64,000 nucleotides of DNA from Termitidicoccus mucosus (GTDB lineage Bacteria > Verrucomicrobiota > Verrucomicrobiia > Opitutales > Opitutaceae), in the NCBI RefSeq assembly GCF_038725785.1, contig NZ_CP109796.1:1860001-1924000 (forward strand). The letters are read 5' to 3'. Below the pieces are notes generated by a model. That model did no database searches. It saw only the letters and a list, made by a program, of their open reading frames with translations, and was not told the origin of the DNA. The position numbers were made by a program, and so were the translations under genes. How positions within the stretch are numbered: the stretch's first letter is position 1; each line of letters starts with the position of its first letter. Below are positions 8,091 through 16,446 of the stretch, piece after piece.

Positions 8091-8893
8091 CGCGCGCCGC
8101 CCTTCCCCGTTTTTCGCCCCGCGCTTCTCGCCATGAATTCCTCGATTTTCGCCCGTCCCTCCGGCGAGGCGAAAAAGCGCCCGAGCGCCTCGTTCTCCGC
8201 CGCCATCGCGGCCGGATGCACCGCCGGCACGGATGCGCGCGCGATGCGTTTCAACGCCTGCAACGGCGCGGGCTCGCGCGCCGCCAGCGCCGCCGCGTAG
8301 TCCGCCACCCGCGCGGAAAATTCCTCCGCCGCGTAAACATGGCTGACCACGCCCCAGCCGTGCAGCTCCTCCGCCGTCAGCACGCGGCCGGTCATCGCCG
8401 CGTCGAGCGCGCGCCCGAGCCCGGCGCGCTGGGCGAGCCGCTGCGTGCCGCCGCCGCCGGGAATGAGCGCGAGGTTGATCTCCGGCAGGCCGCACTTCGC
8501 GCCCGCGACGGCGAGGATCAGGTCGGAGGCCAGCGCGATCTCGAACCCGCCGCCGAAGCAATGCCCGTTGATCGCGGCGACGACCGGCTTCGCATTGCCC
8601 TCGATCACCGCGTAGAGCTGGCGCCCGAGCGCCTGAAACGCGTCAAACTCCCCGCGTGTCTGCCCCGCGTATTCCTTCAAGTCGGCCCCGGCCATGAACG
8701 CGCGGCCCGCGCCGGTCAGCACAACCACGCGCGTCGCGGGATCGGCGTTGGCCGCCGCGAGCGCCGAGATCAGCGCGGACATCAGCGCGCGATTCATCGC
8801 GTTGAGCTGGTCCGGCCGGTTGAACGTGATCGTGCGCACGCCGTCCGGCGAGCGTTGGTCGAGAAGCAGCGGATGGATTTCGTCTGGATTCAT
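8087..8893 (-). CDS. Enoyl-CoA hydratase/isomerase (crotonase) family protein
   Basis: 268 residues with the full crotonase signature. The CoA/oxyanion loop reads AFMAGADLKEY and HCFGGGFEIA. Both acidic residues of classical enoyl-CoA hydratase are kept: Glu118 in GGGFEIAL and Glu138 in CGLPEINLALIPGGGGTQRL. It should therefore be an active hydratase or a close variant that adds or removes water on a CoA thioester. It pairs functionally with the CoA-transferase three genes upstream. Start at MNPDEIHPLL; the ATGA overlap with the lactonase gene upstream supports it. The CoA substrate is unknown. Confidence 0.9.
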   Translation of the reverse strand: MNPDEIHPLLLDQRSPDGVRTITFNRPDQLNAMNRALMSALISALAAANADPATRVVVLTGAGRAFMAGADLKEYAGQTRGEFDAFQALGRQLYAVIEGNAKPVVAAINGHCFGGGFEIALASDLILAVAGAKCGLPEINLALIPGGGGTQRLAQRAGLGRALDAAMTGRVLTAEELHGWGVVSHVYAAEEFSARVADYAAALAAREPAPLQALKRIARASVPAVHPAAMAAENEALGRFFASPEGRAKIEEFMARSAGRKTGKGGAR

Positions 8894-9750
8894 GTCGAAA
8901 GCGCGGACAAGTCGATGCGGGTCAGATGCCAGCCGCCAAGGTTCGCCGCGAACAGTTCGCCTGCGCCGCGAAAGGCGATGTTGGTGGGATGGTGCAACAC
9001 GTCCTGCGCCGCATCCTCGATCACCAGCTCCAGCCCGGCCGCGTCGCTCCATCTATATATGCGCGACGGGTGCCAGATGGCTATATACAACCGGCCCGCG
9101 TCATCGAACGCGAGGCCGTCGGGCTCGTCCCCGGAAAATGATATGAACGGCTCCTTCCTTCCCGCCGAGCCGTCGGGCAGGATCGGCACGCGCGACACGC
9201 CGGGCCGCCGGCTTTCCACCAGAAAAATCTCCGTCCCGCCGGGCGAGAGCGCGAGCCCGTTGGCGCCGCGGCACGCCTCGCGCATCCATAATTCCGCGCG
9301 CCCGTCCTCCAGGTCGAAACGCCAGATGCCCGGTCCGTCCGCGCGCGTGTCGGATACATATAAAAAACGTTCGTCGCGCGACAGCAGCGGGAAGTTCGGC
9401 AAACGCAATCGCTCGTCCCCGTCGCGGCCTTTCAACTCGCCGGACGGCCGCCCGTCGCCGTCAAAAATCATCACGCTCTCCCGCGCCCAATCGCAAAGAA
9501 ACAAGCGCCCATCGCGCGCCTGACACAGCCCCAGCGCGTAACCGCCCGTGCCCGCGCGCTGTTCGCAACTGCGCCCGTCCGCGCCAATGCGATAAAGCTC
9601 GCCGTGCTCGCCGCCGCACCACAACGCGCCGTCGCGCGCATCGACCGCCACGCCCTCGGGATGATTCAGCCGCACCCGCGCCAGCCGTCCGTCATAAAAA
9701 CGGGCGGCGGCGGAAACCGGAAGCAGCGGAGCGGCGGGGCGGGGGTTCAT
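8890..9750 (-). CDS. SMP-30/gluconolactonase/LRE family lactonase
   Basis: 286 residues, no signal peptide, six-bladed propeller of the SMP-30 family, which opens sugar-acid lactones. Candidate divalent-metal ligands sit at the expected places: Glu in HPEGVAVD, Asn in GANGLALS and Asp in EPDGLAFD. It starts 1 bp after the CoA-transferase stop codon and overlaps the hydratase start by 4 bp. With the SDR dehydrogenase it makes a plausible sugar to lactone to sugar-acid pair. Confidence 0.85.
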   Translation of the reverse strand: MNPRPAAPLLPVSAAARFYDGRLARVRLNHPEGVAVDARDGALWCGGEHGELYRIGADGRSCEQRAGTGGYALGLCQARDGRLFLCDWARESVMIFDGDGRPSGELKGRDGDERLRLPNFPLLSRDERFLYVSDTRADGPGIWRFDLEDGRAELWMREACRGANGLALSPGGTEIFLVESRRPGVSRVPILPDGSAGRKEPFISFSGDEPDGLAFDDAGRLYIAIWHPSRIYRWSDAAGLELVIEDAAQDVLHHPTNIAFRGAGELFAANLGGWHLTRIDLSALST

Positions 9751-9751
9751 G

Positions 9752-10981
9752 TTATTTTTCCGGCGGCGTTGCGATGCTCACGACTCCGCCCGCGATCAGC
9801 CCGTCAATCTCGGCCTCGTCATAACCAAACCCGGCCAGCAACTCGCGCCCGTGCTCGCCGAGCAGCGGCGGCGGGCGGCGGATCGAGCCCGGCGTCGCGC
9901 TCAGGCGCACGGGCACGTTGGTCATTTTTATCTCGCCCGCCACGGGATGCGCGACGGACGTGAACAGGTTTTCGTGCATCACCTGCGGGTCACGGTGCAC
10001 CGCGTCCTGCGTCTGCGCGCGCGCCACCCAGAGGTCGAGCCCCAGCATGATTTCCAGCCACTCGTCGGTGGTCCTGGCCAGCAGGATTTTCTGGATCGCC
10101 TCAAACACCTCGTCCCGCCTGTCGAAGCGTGCCTGCGGATCGTCATACCGGGCAAGCGACGGGTCGCCGAGCGCCGTGACGATGCGGTCCCACGGATTCA
10201 TCGCGATTGACAGCCACCCGTCCGCCGTGCGGTAGATGCCGAACGGCGCGCCGTTGCCCGGATGCCCGATGCCCGAGCGCGGACGCTCGAAGGAGCGATG
10301 CAGGTTGTGAATGGTGAAAAAATCCTGCGCCTGAAACGCCAGCGCCGAGGCGAGCAGGCTCACCTGCACCTCCTGCCCGCGCCCGGTGCGCTCGCGGTGA
10401 TACAGCGCCGCGAGCACGCCCTGCACGATGTGCAGCGCGCCGAGCTGGTCGCACAACGCCGTGCCCAGCGGCACCGCGCCCGCGTCGGCGCGGCCCGACG
10501 TGAAGGCCGCGCCCGTCAGTCCCTGCACCAGCAAATCCTGGCCCGGGCGCTCCGCGTAGGGGCCGTCCCTGCCCCACCCCGTGGCCGAGCAATAAATGAT
10601 GCGCGGATTGAGCCGCGCGCAGTCCTCGTAGCCAAAGCCCAGCCGCGCCATCACGCCGGGGCGGAAGTTCTCCACCACCACGTCGCATTGCGCCGCCATG
10701 CGTTCCACCACGGCGCGCCCCTCGGAGCGCTTGAGGTCGAGCGCGATGGAGCGCTTGTTGCGGTTCCAGGCGAGGAAACACGGCGACTCGCGGCCGGCGA
10801 TCCATTCGTTGAAAAAGGTCATCGAGCGGTAGAGATCGCCGGTGCCGGCGCGCTCGACCTTGATGACATCGGCGCCGAGGTCGCCGAGCATCTGCGTGGC
10901 ATAGGGGCCTTGCAGGAGTTGAGTGAAATCGAGCACGCGGACTCCGTCCAGCGCGCCGGGTTGATGGGTGGTTGCAGTCAT
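9752..10981 (-). CDS. CaiB/BaiF family CoA-transferase (class III)
   Basis: 409 residues. The family opening ALDGVRVLDFTQLLQGPYATQMLGDLGADVIKVE and the catalytic-Asp motif GQDLLVQGLTG (Asp149) are intact, as are VENFRPGVMARLG and the C-terminal GEHGRELLAGFGY. Class III enzymes move CoA between carboxylic acids such as carnitine, formate/oxalate or bile acids. Here it would activate a carboxylic acid of the pathway for the enoyl-CoA hydratase encoded downstream. The start MTATTHQPG overlaps the SDR stop codon as ATGA; a long in-frame extension upstream is only the shadow of the SDR gene. Confidence 0.92.
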   Translation of the reverse strand: MTATTHQPGALDGVRVLDFTQLLQGPYATQMLGDLGADVIKVERAGTGDLYRSMTFFNEWIAGRESPCFLAWNRNKRSIALDLKRSEGRAVVERMAAQCDVVVENFRPGVMARLGFGYEDCARLNPRIIYCSATGWGRDGPYAERPGQDLLVQGLTGAAFTSGRADAGAVPLGTALCDQLGALHIVQGVLAALYHRERTGRGQEVQVSLLASALAFQAQDFFTIHNLHRSFERPRSGIGHPGNGAPFGIYRTADGWLSIAMNPWDRIVTALGDPSLARYDDPQARFDRRDEVFEAIQKILLARTTDEWLEIMLGLDLWVARAQTQDAVHRDPQVMHENLFTSVAHPVAGEIKMTNVPVRLSATPGSIRRPPPLLGEHGRELLAGFGYDEAEIDGLIAGGVVSIATPPEK

Positions 10982-11766
10982 GATTTTCCACGCGGGAAAT
11001 GCGGCAGCACGCAAAGTCCGCCATCGACCAGGATGTCCGTCCCCGAAATGAACGCGCCGCCCGGCCCGGCGAGCAGCACCGCCGCCGCCGCGACCTCCGG
11101 CGGCTCGCCCATGCGGCCGAGCGCGTGCATGCCGCGCCATTTTTCCAGCAACGCCGGACCCTCGCGCGCGACGAGGCGGTCGTTCATCGGCGTGTTGATC
11201 GCGCCGGGCGAGATCGAGTTCACGCGGATGTTTTCCGGGCCGAGCTGCCCGGCGAGCTGGCGCGTCATGGCAAGCACGCCGCCCTTGGCCGCCGCGTAGG
11301 CGGTCCAGTCGTCCCACGAGCGGTGCGCCTGCGTCGAGGCGAGATTGATGATCGAGCCGCCGCCGCGCGCCCGGAGGTGCGGCAGCGCGGCGCGGATCAC
11401 GCGGAAGACCGAGGTGAGGTTCGTGTCGATCACCCGCTGCCAGTCGGCGTCGGTGATCGCCGCCGGATCGCCGGGCAGCGCGATGGCGGCGTTGTTGACC
11501 ACGATGTCGAGCCCGCCCAGTTCGCGCGCGGCGGACCCGACGGCCTGATCGACCTGCGCGGTCTGCGCCACATCGCACGGCAGCGCGACGGCGCGCGCGC
11601 CTTTTTCGCGCAGTTCGGCGGCGGCGGATTCCGCGCCGGCGAGATTAATGTCCAGAAGCGCCACCGCCGCCCCCTCGGCGGCGAACGCGCGGACGATTTC
11701 CAGACCGAGGCCGTCGGCGGCTCCGGTCACAAGGGCGCAAAGGCCGTTGAGCTGTTGGTGTGACAT
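10978..11766 (-). CDS. Short-chain dehydrogenase/reductase (SDR)
   Basis: 262 residues, classical SDR. The cofactor motif is VTGAADGLGLEI (residues 13-24), with NNAA at 91-94, catalytic Ser144, and Tyr157-x3-Lys161 in YAAAKGG. SPGAINTPM follows. The NAD(P)-dependent substrate is most likely a hydroxyl of the pathway sugar or sugar acid. It is followed by the CoA-transferase with a 4-bp overlap and lies 51 bp after the aldolase gene. Confidence 0.92.
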   Translation of the reverse strand: MSHQQLNGLCALVTGAADGLGLEIVRAFAAEGAAVALLDINLAGAESAAAELREKGARAVALPCDVAQTAQVDQAVGSAARELGGLDIVVNNAAIALPGDPAAITDADWQRVIDTNLTSVFRVIRAALPHLRARGGGSIINLASTQAHRSWDDWTAYAAAKGGVLAMTRQLAGQLGPENIRVNSISPGAINTPMNDRLVAREGPALLEKWRGMHALGRMGEPPEVAAAAVLLAGPGGAFISGTDILVDGGLCVLPHFPRGKS

Positions 11767-11817
11767 CGAGAAATACTGCGTTGGTCGCGGCCGCCCGGTG
11801 CCATCGCCAGCGGCGCC

Positions 11818-12738
11818 TCATGAGACCGCGCACGCGGTGCTGAAAAAGTCCTCCTGCTCCAGCCGATGGCGAAGTTCCTCGGCGCGCTCCGGCGCGATAT
11901 TGCGCAGCGGGGGCCGGGCCGGGCCGCAGTCCACGCCGAGCATCGCCATGACGGATTTCGAGCTCGCGAAATGCGTCACGCCCACGTCGCAACAGGTGGC
12001 GATCATCCGGATCGCCTTGTCCTGCAACTTCCGCGCCTCGGACGTCTCGCCCGCGCCGACATGTTTCAGCAGTTTTATATAAAGCGGGGCGGCGTAATTA
12101 TACGTGCTCCCGACCGCGCCGAGCGCCCGCCGCGCCCAGCCTTCCATCAGCAACTCATCGCGGCCAAACAATATGTCAAACCGGCCGTTTTCATGGTTCA
12201 CGCATTCCTCGTAATCGTCGAGGTCCTCGTGCGTGTATTTTATGCCGGCGAACGACGGGATGCGCGCCCCGGCGAGGCCGAGCAGCGGGGCCATCTTCAT
12301 GGCGACGCCGGTCATCGACGGGATGTGATAATAATAAAACGGCAGCCCCGGCGCCTCGGCCGCGATCGGCGCGCACCAGTCCGCCAGCTCGTCCTGGTCG
12401 CGCGGACGGAAAAAACACGGCCCCATCGCGCTCACCGCCGCCGCGCCGATCTGCGCCGCGTGGCGGGTCAGGTCGCGCGCCTCCTCCAGGCAGTTGTGTC
12501 CGGTGTGCACGATGACGCGCAGATCCCCCGCGCACTTCATCCACGCCTCGGCCACCTGCATGCGCTCGCGCGAGGTCATCGAGAGCCCCTCTCCGGTGGT
12601 GCCGCAAATGAACGCCGCCCCCACGCCGTTTTCACGGAGCAGCCGGGCATAGAGCGGGACCACGTCGAGATTGAGCGACATGTCTGGATTAAACGGAGTG
12701 AAGGGGGCTGCGATCAGCCCGCGAAACCGGGGTTTCAT
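11818..12738 (-). CDS. N-acetylneuraminate lyase-type aldolase (DHDPS/NAL superfamily)
   Basis: 306-residue class I aldolase. Pyruvate-binding GTTGEG at 46-51, catalytic Tyr137 in FYYYHIP, Schiff-base Lys167 in FAGIKYTHEDLDDYEEC, then GRDELLMEG and GSTYN. The last two motifs, with the spacing of Tyr137, resemble NanA rather than dihydrodipicolinate synthase. With sialidases at both ends of the locus, cleavage of N-acetylneuraminate to N-acetylmannosamine and pyruvate is the first hypothesis. However nanE and nanK are absent from the window, and related lyases act on 2-keto-3-deoxy sugar acids, so the substrate is open. Second gene of the operon, 35 bp after the sialidase. Confidence 0.85.
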   Translation of the reverse strand: MKPRFRGLIAAPFTPFNPDMSLNLDVVPLYARLLRENGVGAAFICGTTGEGLSMTSRERMQVAEAWMKCAGDLRVIVHTGHNCLEEARDLTRHAAQIGAAAVSAMGPCFFRPRDQDELADWCAPIAAEAPGLPFYYYHIPSMTGVAMKMAPLLGLAGARIPSFAGIKYTHEDLDDYEECVNHENGRFDILFGRDELLMEGWARRALGAVGSTYNYAAPLYIKLLKHVGAGETSEARKLQDKAIRMIATCCDVGVTHFASSKSVMAMLGVDCGPARPPLRNIAPERAEELRHRLEQEDFFSTACAVS

Positions 12739-12773
12739 GATGACTACGGTGTGATTAATATTGGATGTTTTGT

Positions 12774-13964
12774 TTATCTGGCCAAAAGATCGGCGGCCGG
12801 AATGCGCGCGAATATGATGCGCTCGTAGGCCATGCTTTCCCCGCCCTCGTAAAGACAGCCGGCGGTGTCGTCATCGACGGCCACCAGGCACGAATAGGCC
12901 GCCGGCCCCTTGGCCAGCACGCGCGAGAGCGTCCACGTTTTCCCGTTGTCGGCGCTGGCCTTGACGGTGAGGTTCACGCGTTTTTGGGGATGGGCGGGAT
13001 TGGAAAACAGGAGCAGACCCGCCTTTTTTTCCCCGCGCTCCCAGCGCAGGATGCTCGCTTGGCAAACCGGCTCCACCAGCGCATCGGCATCGCGCACCGG
13101 CCCCCACGTCGCCCCGCCGTCGGAGCTCGCCGCCTGCGCCCGACGCGAGCGTTTCGCGTAGGAACGCATGTCCATCAGCAGCGTGCCCTTGCCGTCGAAA
13201 AGTTCGACGAGCTGGCACTCGTTCACATGCGGCTGGATGGGTGCGCCAAACTTCCATGTCTTTCCGTGGTCGTCGGAATAAATCGCATGCGAGCCATAGC
13301 CCGCGCCGGGATCATCTTCGGCGGCCTTCGTAGGGAAACTATGATCGCACGGAATGACCAGCCTTTCCGCATGCGACCCGTGTTTTATCTGCACGCCGAC
13401 GCCGGGGCCCGTGGCATACCAGCCCCAATCGGCGGCCTTCGTGGCGGCGGTGATTTCCTCCGGCTCGCTCCATGACCCGCCATGGTCGGTCGAATGCGAA
13501 ACCCACACCGTGCGCGTGCCCGCGCTGGTTCCCGCCAGGATTTCCTTTTCCCGGTCGGTTCCAATATTGTGGCTGAGCAGCAGCCATATGGTGCCGGTTT
13601 TTTCGTCAACCACGGCGCACGGGTTGCCGCAGGTGTTTTCCCCGTCGTCCCACACAACCTGAATCCCGCCCCAGGTGCGCCCGCCATCGCGCGAACGCCG
13701 CAGAAGAATGTCGATGTCGCCGCGGTCACTGCGGCTGTTTTTCCGTCCCTCGCAAAACGCGAGCAAATCGCCGTTCGGCGCCTTCACGATCGAGGGGATG
13801 CGAAACGTGTGATAACCCTCGGTGCCGGATTTATAGACGACATGCTGCCCGACCGCCGCGGAGGCAATCGGCTGAAAGAAAAACGACGGCAGAAGCGCGA
13901 GTGCGGAAATGCAGCTGCAAACTCGAAGACGACCCGTCGGGATTGGAAGCAACGATGAAAACAT
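12774..13964 (-). CDS. Secreted sialidase-fold (BNR/Asp-box) hydrolase
   Basis: 396 residues, complete. Signal peptide about 1-36 (hydrophobic SALALLPSFFF, cleavage near ASA). The sialidase FRIP motif is at 54-57, followed by AFCEGRKNSRSDRGDID and five Asp-boxes (SRDGGRTW, STDHGGSW, SDDHGKTW, SSDGGATW, SADNGKTW). It belongs to the GH33-like six-bladed propellers that release terminal sialic acids or similar residues outside the cytoplasm. First gene of the operon and a close paralogue of the truncated gene at 1-1173. An alternative later start cannot be excluded because the leader has an unusually long n-region. Confidence 0.9.
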   Translation of the reverse strand: MFSSLLPIPTGRLRVCSCISALALLPSFFFQPIASAAVGQHVVYKSGTEGYHTFRIPSIVKAPNGDLLAFCEGRKNSRSDRGDIDILLRRSRDGGRTWGGIQVVWDDGENTCGNPCAVVDEKTGTIWLLLSHNIGTDREKEILAGTSAGTRTVWVSHSTDHGGSWSEPEEITAATKAADWGWYATGPGVGVQIKHGSHAERLVIPCDHSFPTKAAEDDPGAGYGSHAIYSDDHGKTWKFGAPIQPHVNECQLVELFDGKGTLLMDMRSYAKRSRRAQAASSDGGATWGPVRDADALVEPVCQASILRWERGEKKAGLLLFSNPAHPQKRVNLTVKASADNGKTWTLSRVLAKGPAAYSCLVAVDDDTAGCLYEGGESMAYERIIFARIPAADLLAR

Positions 13965-14010
13965 GCGCGCATCGTCACGCCCTGTTTCCCTGCCTACAAA
14001 TTGGTTTCAC

Positions 14011-14029
14011 TGGTTTGCATGACATACCA
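14011..14029. promoter_or_regulatory. Candidate operator TGGTTTG-CATGA-CATACCA upstream of the sialidase operon
   Basis: An interrupted palindrome (6 of 7 arm positions pair) 47 bp upstream of the first gene of the operon. The spacing TGGT-N11-ACCA recurs at 4578-4596 before the other unit of the locus. The GntR-type regulator of the same operon is the likely binder (inference). Confidence 0.5.
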
Positions 14030-14100
14030 ATCGCAAAAACAGCAGGGGCATGCGCGCCGGACAATGGGCGCCGCCGCCCCAATGCCTGCGCCAGGATTCC

Positions 14101-15351
14101 TCACTCCGCCATGGCCAGGCCCGCGAGCCGGCCGGTCGTCCATGCCGCTTGAAAATTGAAACCGCCGGTCACGCCGTCGATGTCGAGGAGTTCGCCGGCA
14201 AAATACAAACCGGGACAAACGCGGCTCTGCATGGTCTTGAAATCCACCTCGGCGAGGCGCACGCCCCCGCAGGTGACAAACTCGTCCTTGTTCGTGCTCT
14301 TGCCCGTCACCGCGTATTCGCCCTCCGTCAACTGCGACGCGAGCGCGGCGAGGGCGTTGTTCGAGGTGGCCGTCCATACCGCGTCGGGCGCGATGCCCGA
14401 AGCCGCGGCCAGGCGCTCCCACAGGCGCTGCGGCAGCGCGAAGGGATTCCAGGTGGCGACCTGCCGTCGCGGATTGGCCGCCCGCGCCGCAGCAAGCTCC
14501 TCGCGGGCCCGTTCGCGCGAAGACGCGCCGAGCCAGTTGAGTTGCAGCGGAAACCGATAATCCCGCGCATGCAGCTCGCGCGCTCCCCACGCCGACAGCC
14601 GCAGAATCGCCGGTCCGCTCAGGCCCCAATGCGTCACGAGCACGGGACCGGTTTCCCTGAGCTTCGTTCCGCGCACGCACGCGGTCGCGACAGGCACGGA
14701 CAGCCCGGCGAGACCGCGCAACCGGGGGTCGTCGGTGTTAAAGGTGAAGAGCGAGGGCACGGGCGGTTCGATCGTGTGGCCGAGCGCGGCAGCGATGGCC
14801 GGCCCGGAGGCAGACCGCCCGCCGCCCGTGGCGAGCAGCAGGCGGTCGCAATCGAGCGTTTCGCCGTCGGACAGCGTGAGGGCGAAACCGCCCGCGGCGT
14901 TTTCGCCGGTGCCCGCGCCCTTCGCGCGCGCCGCCGCCAAGCCGCAGCGCAGCCGCACGCTCGCACCGGCCTCCGACGCGGCGCGCTCAAGGCAGTCGAT
15001 GATGGTTTGCGAGTCGTCCGTGACGGGAAACATGCGCCCGTCCGGCTCGGTTTTCAGCTCCACGCCGCGCGCCCCGAACCAGCCGATGGTGTCGCGCGGC
15101 TGCCAGCGATGAAACGCGCCGATCAGTTCGCGCGCGCCGCGCGGATAGCGCTTCACCAGTTCGCGCGGCTCGAAGCACGCATGGGTGACGTTGCAGCGTC
15201 CGCCGCCCGAGACCTTCACCTTGGCGAGCGGCTGCGAGGACGCCTCCAGCAAAACCACCTCGCGACCGCCACGCGCGTTTTCCGCGCAGGTGATGGCGGA
15301 AAAAAATCCCGCCGCCCCTCCGCCCGCGATGACCACCCGTTGTTTTTGCAT
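14101..15351 (-). CDS. NAD(P)/FAD-dependent oxidoreductase of the BaiN/HI0933 family
   Basis: 416 residues. N-terminal FAD-binding VVIAGGGAAGFFSAI, then the family hallmark AKVKVSGGGRCNVTHA, LLATGGG in the middle, and a C-terminal FAGELLDIDGVTGGFNFQAAW FAD loop. These are the marks of the conserved flavoprotein family including HI0933 and BaiN; members reduce CoA-linked or steroid-type double bonds in some bacteria, but most are unassigned. It stands alone with its own promoter region, 136 bp upstream of the sialidase operon on the same strand. Confidence 0.92.
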   Translation of the reverse strand: MQKQRVVIAGGGAAGFFSAITCAENARGGREVVLLEASSQPLAKVKVSGGGRCNVTHACFEPRELVKRYPRGARELIGAFHRWQPRDTIGWFGARGVELKTEPDGRMFPVTDDSQTIIDCLERAASEAGASVRLRCGLAAARAKGAGTGENAAGGFALTLSDGETLDCDRLLLATGGGRSASGPAIAAALGHTIEPPVPSLFTFNTDDPRLRGLAGLSVPVATACVRGTKLRETGPVLVTHWGLSGPAILRLSAWGARELHARDYRFPLQLNWLGASSRERAREELAAARAANPRRQVATWNPFALPQRLWERLAAASGIAPDAVWTATSNNALAALASQLTEGEYAVTGKSTNKDEFVTCGGVRLAEVDFKTMQSRVCPGLYFAGELLDIDGVTGGFNFQAAWTTGRLAGLAMAE

Positions 15352-15390
15352 GAGGCGGACAGCGTGCGGGGCGCGACTCGCGCTGTCGAT

Positions 15391-15438
15391 AAACGAAAAC
15401 CGCCGGTCCGCGAGGAATCGTCCTCCGGTTGCCGGCGG
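15391..15438 (-). terminator. Hairpin with T-run after the Spy-like gene
   Basis: Read on the minus strand, CCGCCGG pairs with CCGGCGG across a 25-nt loop and is followed directly by TTTTCGTTT. It lies just downstream of the stop codon at 15460 and before the flavoprotein gene. Confidence 0.55.
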
Positions 15439-15459
15439 GTTAGAGTGGGACGGGGTAAT

Positions 15460-15849
15460 TCAGTCCTCTGACTTCTCTTTCTTACCCTTCCCTTTTTTAG
15501 CACCCTCCGGGCGTTTCTTGGCGGATTGGTCGAACTTCGCCTGCTGCTCGGGGGTGAGGGTGGCGCGGATCTGCTTGGTCGATTCCTGGCGCACGGCCTT
15601 CACCTTGTCGACGCGTTTCTCGTCGTCCTTCGCGATGGCCTTCAACTTGGCCTGCTCGTCGTCGACGATGGCCTTGACCTTGGCCTGCTGGTCGGCGGTC
15701 AGGCTGAGCTGCTCGGTGAGCTGCTTCACACGATCAGGCCGCGCGTGGGCCTGCTTTTTCGGGGCGCTGTCAGCCTGGGCATTCAGCGCGGGAATCGCGA
15801 AGCCGGTGGCAAACACCAGCGACGCGAGGATGATTTTCAGGGCTTTCAT
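15460..15849 (-). CDS. Small periplasmic Spy/CpxP-like protein
   Basis: 129 residues with a signal peptide of about 24-26 residues (AIPALNAQA). The mature part is a charged helical protein with two LTxxQ-type motifs, LSLTADQQAK and ATLTPEQQAKF, separated by a Lys/Glu-rich helix. The tail is lysine-rich (KKGKGKKEKSED). LTxxQ repeats are the mark of the Spy/CpxP periplasmic chaperone and stress proteins. Monocistronic, with a terminator after it. Confidence 0.8.
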   Translation of the reverse strand: MKALKIILASLVFATGFAIPALNAQADSAPKKQAHARPDRVKQLTEQLSLTADQQAKVKAIVDDEQAKLKAIAKDDEKRVDKVKAVRQESTKQIRATLTPEQQAKFDQSAKKRPEGAKKGKGKKEKSED

Positions 15850-15921
15850 ATATTTTTTGGTTGGTTTGAGTAACCGGAGAAACTAGACGCCGCCACCAAA
15901 GCGGAGTTACAACAATCTAGC

Positions 15922-16293
15922 ATGACTTTCCGCCAACTGCTCGCCGAAGCCGAAAAAACCGTCGCCGCCACGCGCCGCAAACTCCCGCCCGCCATTCGCC
16001 CCCATGCCGAGGCGCTGCCGGTGGTTTACCATGACTGGCCGTCGGAGGAAATCCTGGCGGGCGAGTTCGAACCCGACATCCTGGGGCTTTTTGTGGGCGA
16101 TCCACTTGGCGTGGAACCCGGGCTGGGCAATGTCGCTCCCGCGCAGATCCTGTTGTTCCTCGAAAGCATCTACGACTATGCGGAAGGCGACCCGGAGGTT
16201 TTCCGCGAGGAGGTGCGGCTGACTTACCTGCACGAACTCGGGCATTACCTTGGCTGGGACGAGGAAGACCTCGAAGCGCGCGGATTGGATTAA
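15922..16293 (+). CDS. Minimal zincin-like metallopeptidase family protein
   Basis: 123 residues with no leader. The zinc motif HELGHYLGWDE (His104, Glu105, His108) lies near the C-terminus, as in the small conserved metallopeptidase family found in many bacteria (zincin_1 type). The rest, PPAIRPHAEALPVVYHDWPS and a hydrophobic helix before the motif, matches that family in size and order. Its natural substrate is unknown. Divergent from the Spy-like gene. Confidence 0.85.
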   Translation: MTFRQLLAEAEKTVAATRRKLPPAIRPHAEALPVVYHDWPSEEILAGEFEPDILGLFVGDPLGVEPGLGNVAPAQILLFLESIYDYAEGDPEVFREEVRLTYLHELGHYLGWDEEDLEARGLD

Positions 16294-16295
16294 GG

Positions 16296-16365
16296 GAATC
16301 GTTCTCTTTCCCGTTCTTCGTTCTCGTTCTCTTTTTTGTTTTTCGTGGCGTTTCGAGAACGATTC
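16296..16365. repeat. Inverted repeat after the zincin gene
   Basis: Perfect 11-bp arms, GAATCGTTCTC at 16296-16306 and GAGAACGATTC at 16355-16365, around a pyrimidine-rich 48-nt loop. It begins 2 bp after the stop codon. It may end transcription of the zincin gene, but no T-run follows. Confidence 0.4.
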
Positions 16366-16446
16366 AACCCCTGAATAACATATCACACTCCGCGCTTTCC
16401 AACGCCGTTCCGTTCGTGCATAGTTCACGGCAACCATTTTCCACCC

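Noticed and set aside
9752-11578. N-terminally extended version of the CoA-transferase (608 codons)
   Set aside because: The extra part overlaps the SDR gene in another frame; the internal start with ATGA overlap fits family length.
13965-14100. Possible riboswitch or tRNA in the gaps of the first locus
   Set aside because: No cloverleaf or conserved aptamer pattern could be folded by eye; only the operator palindrome is supported.
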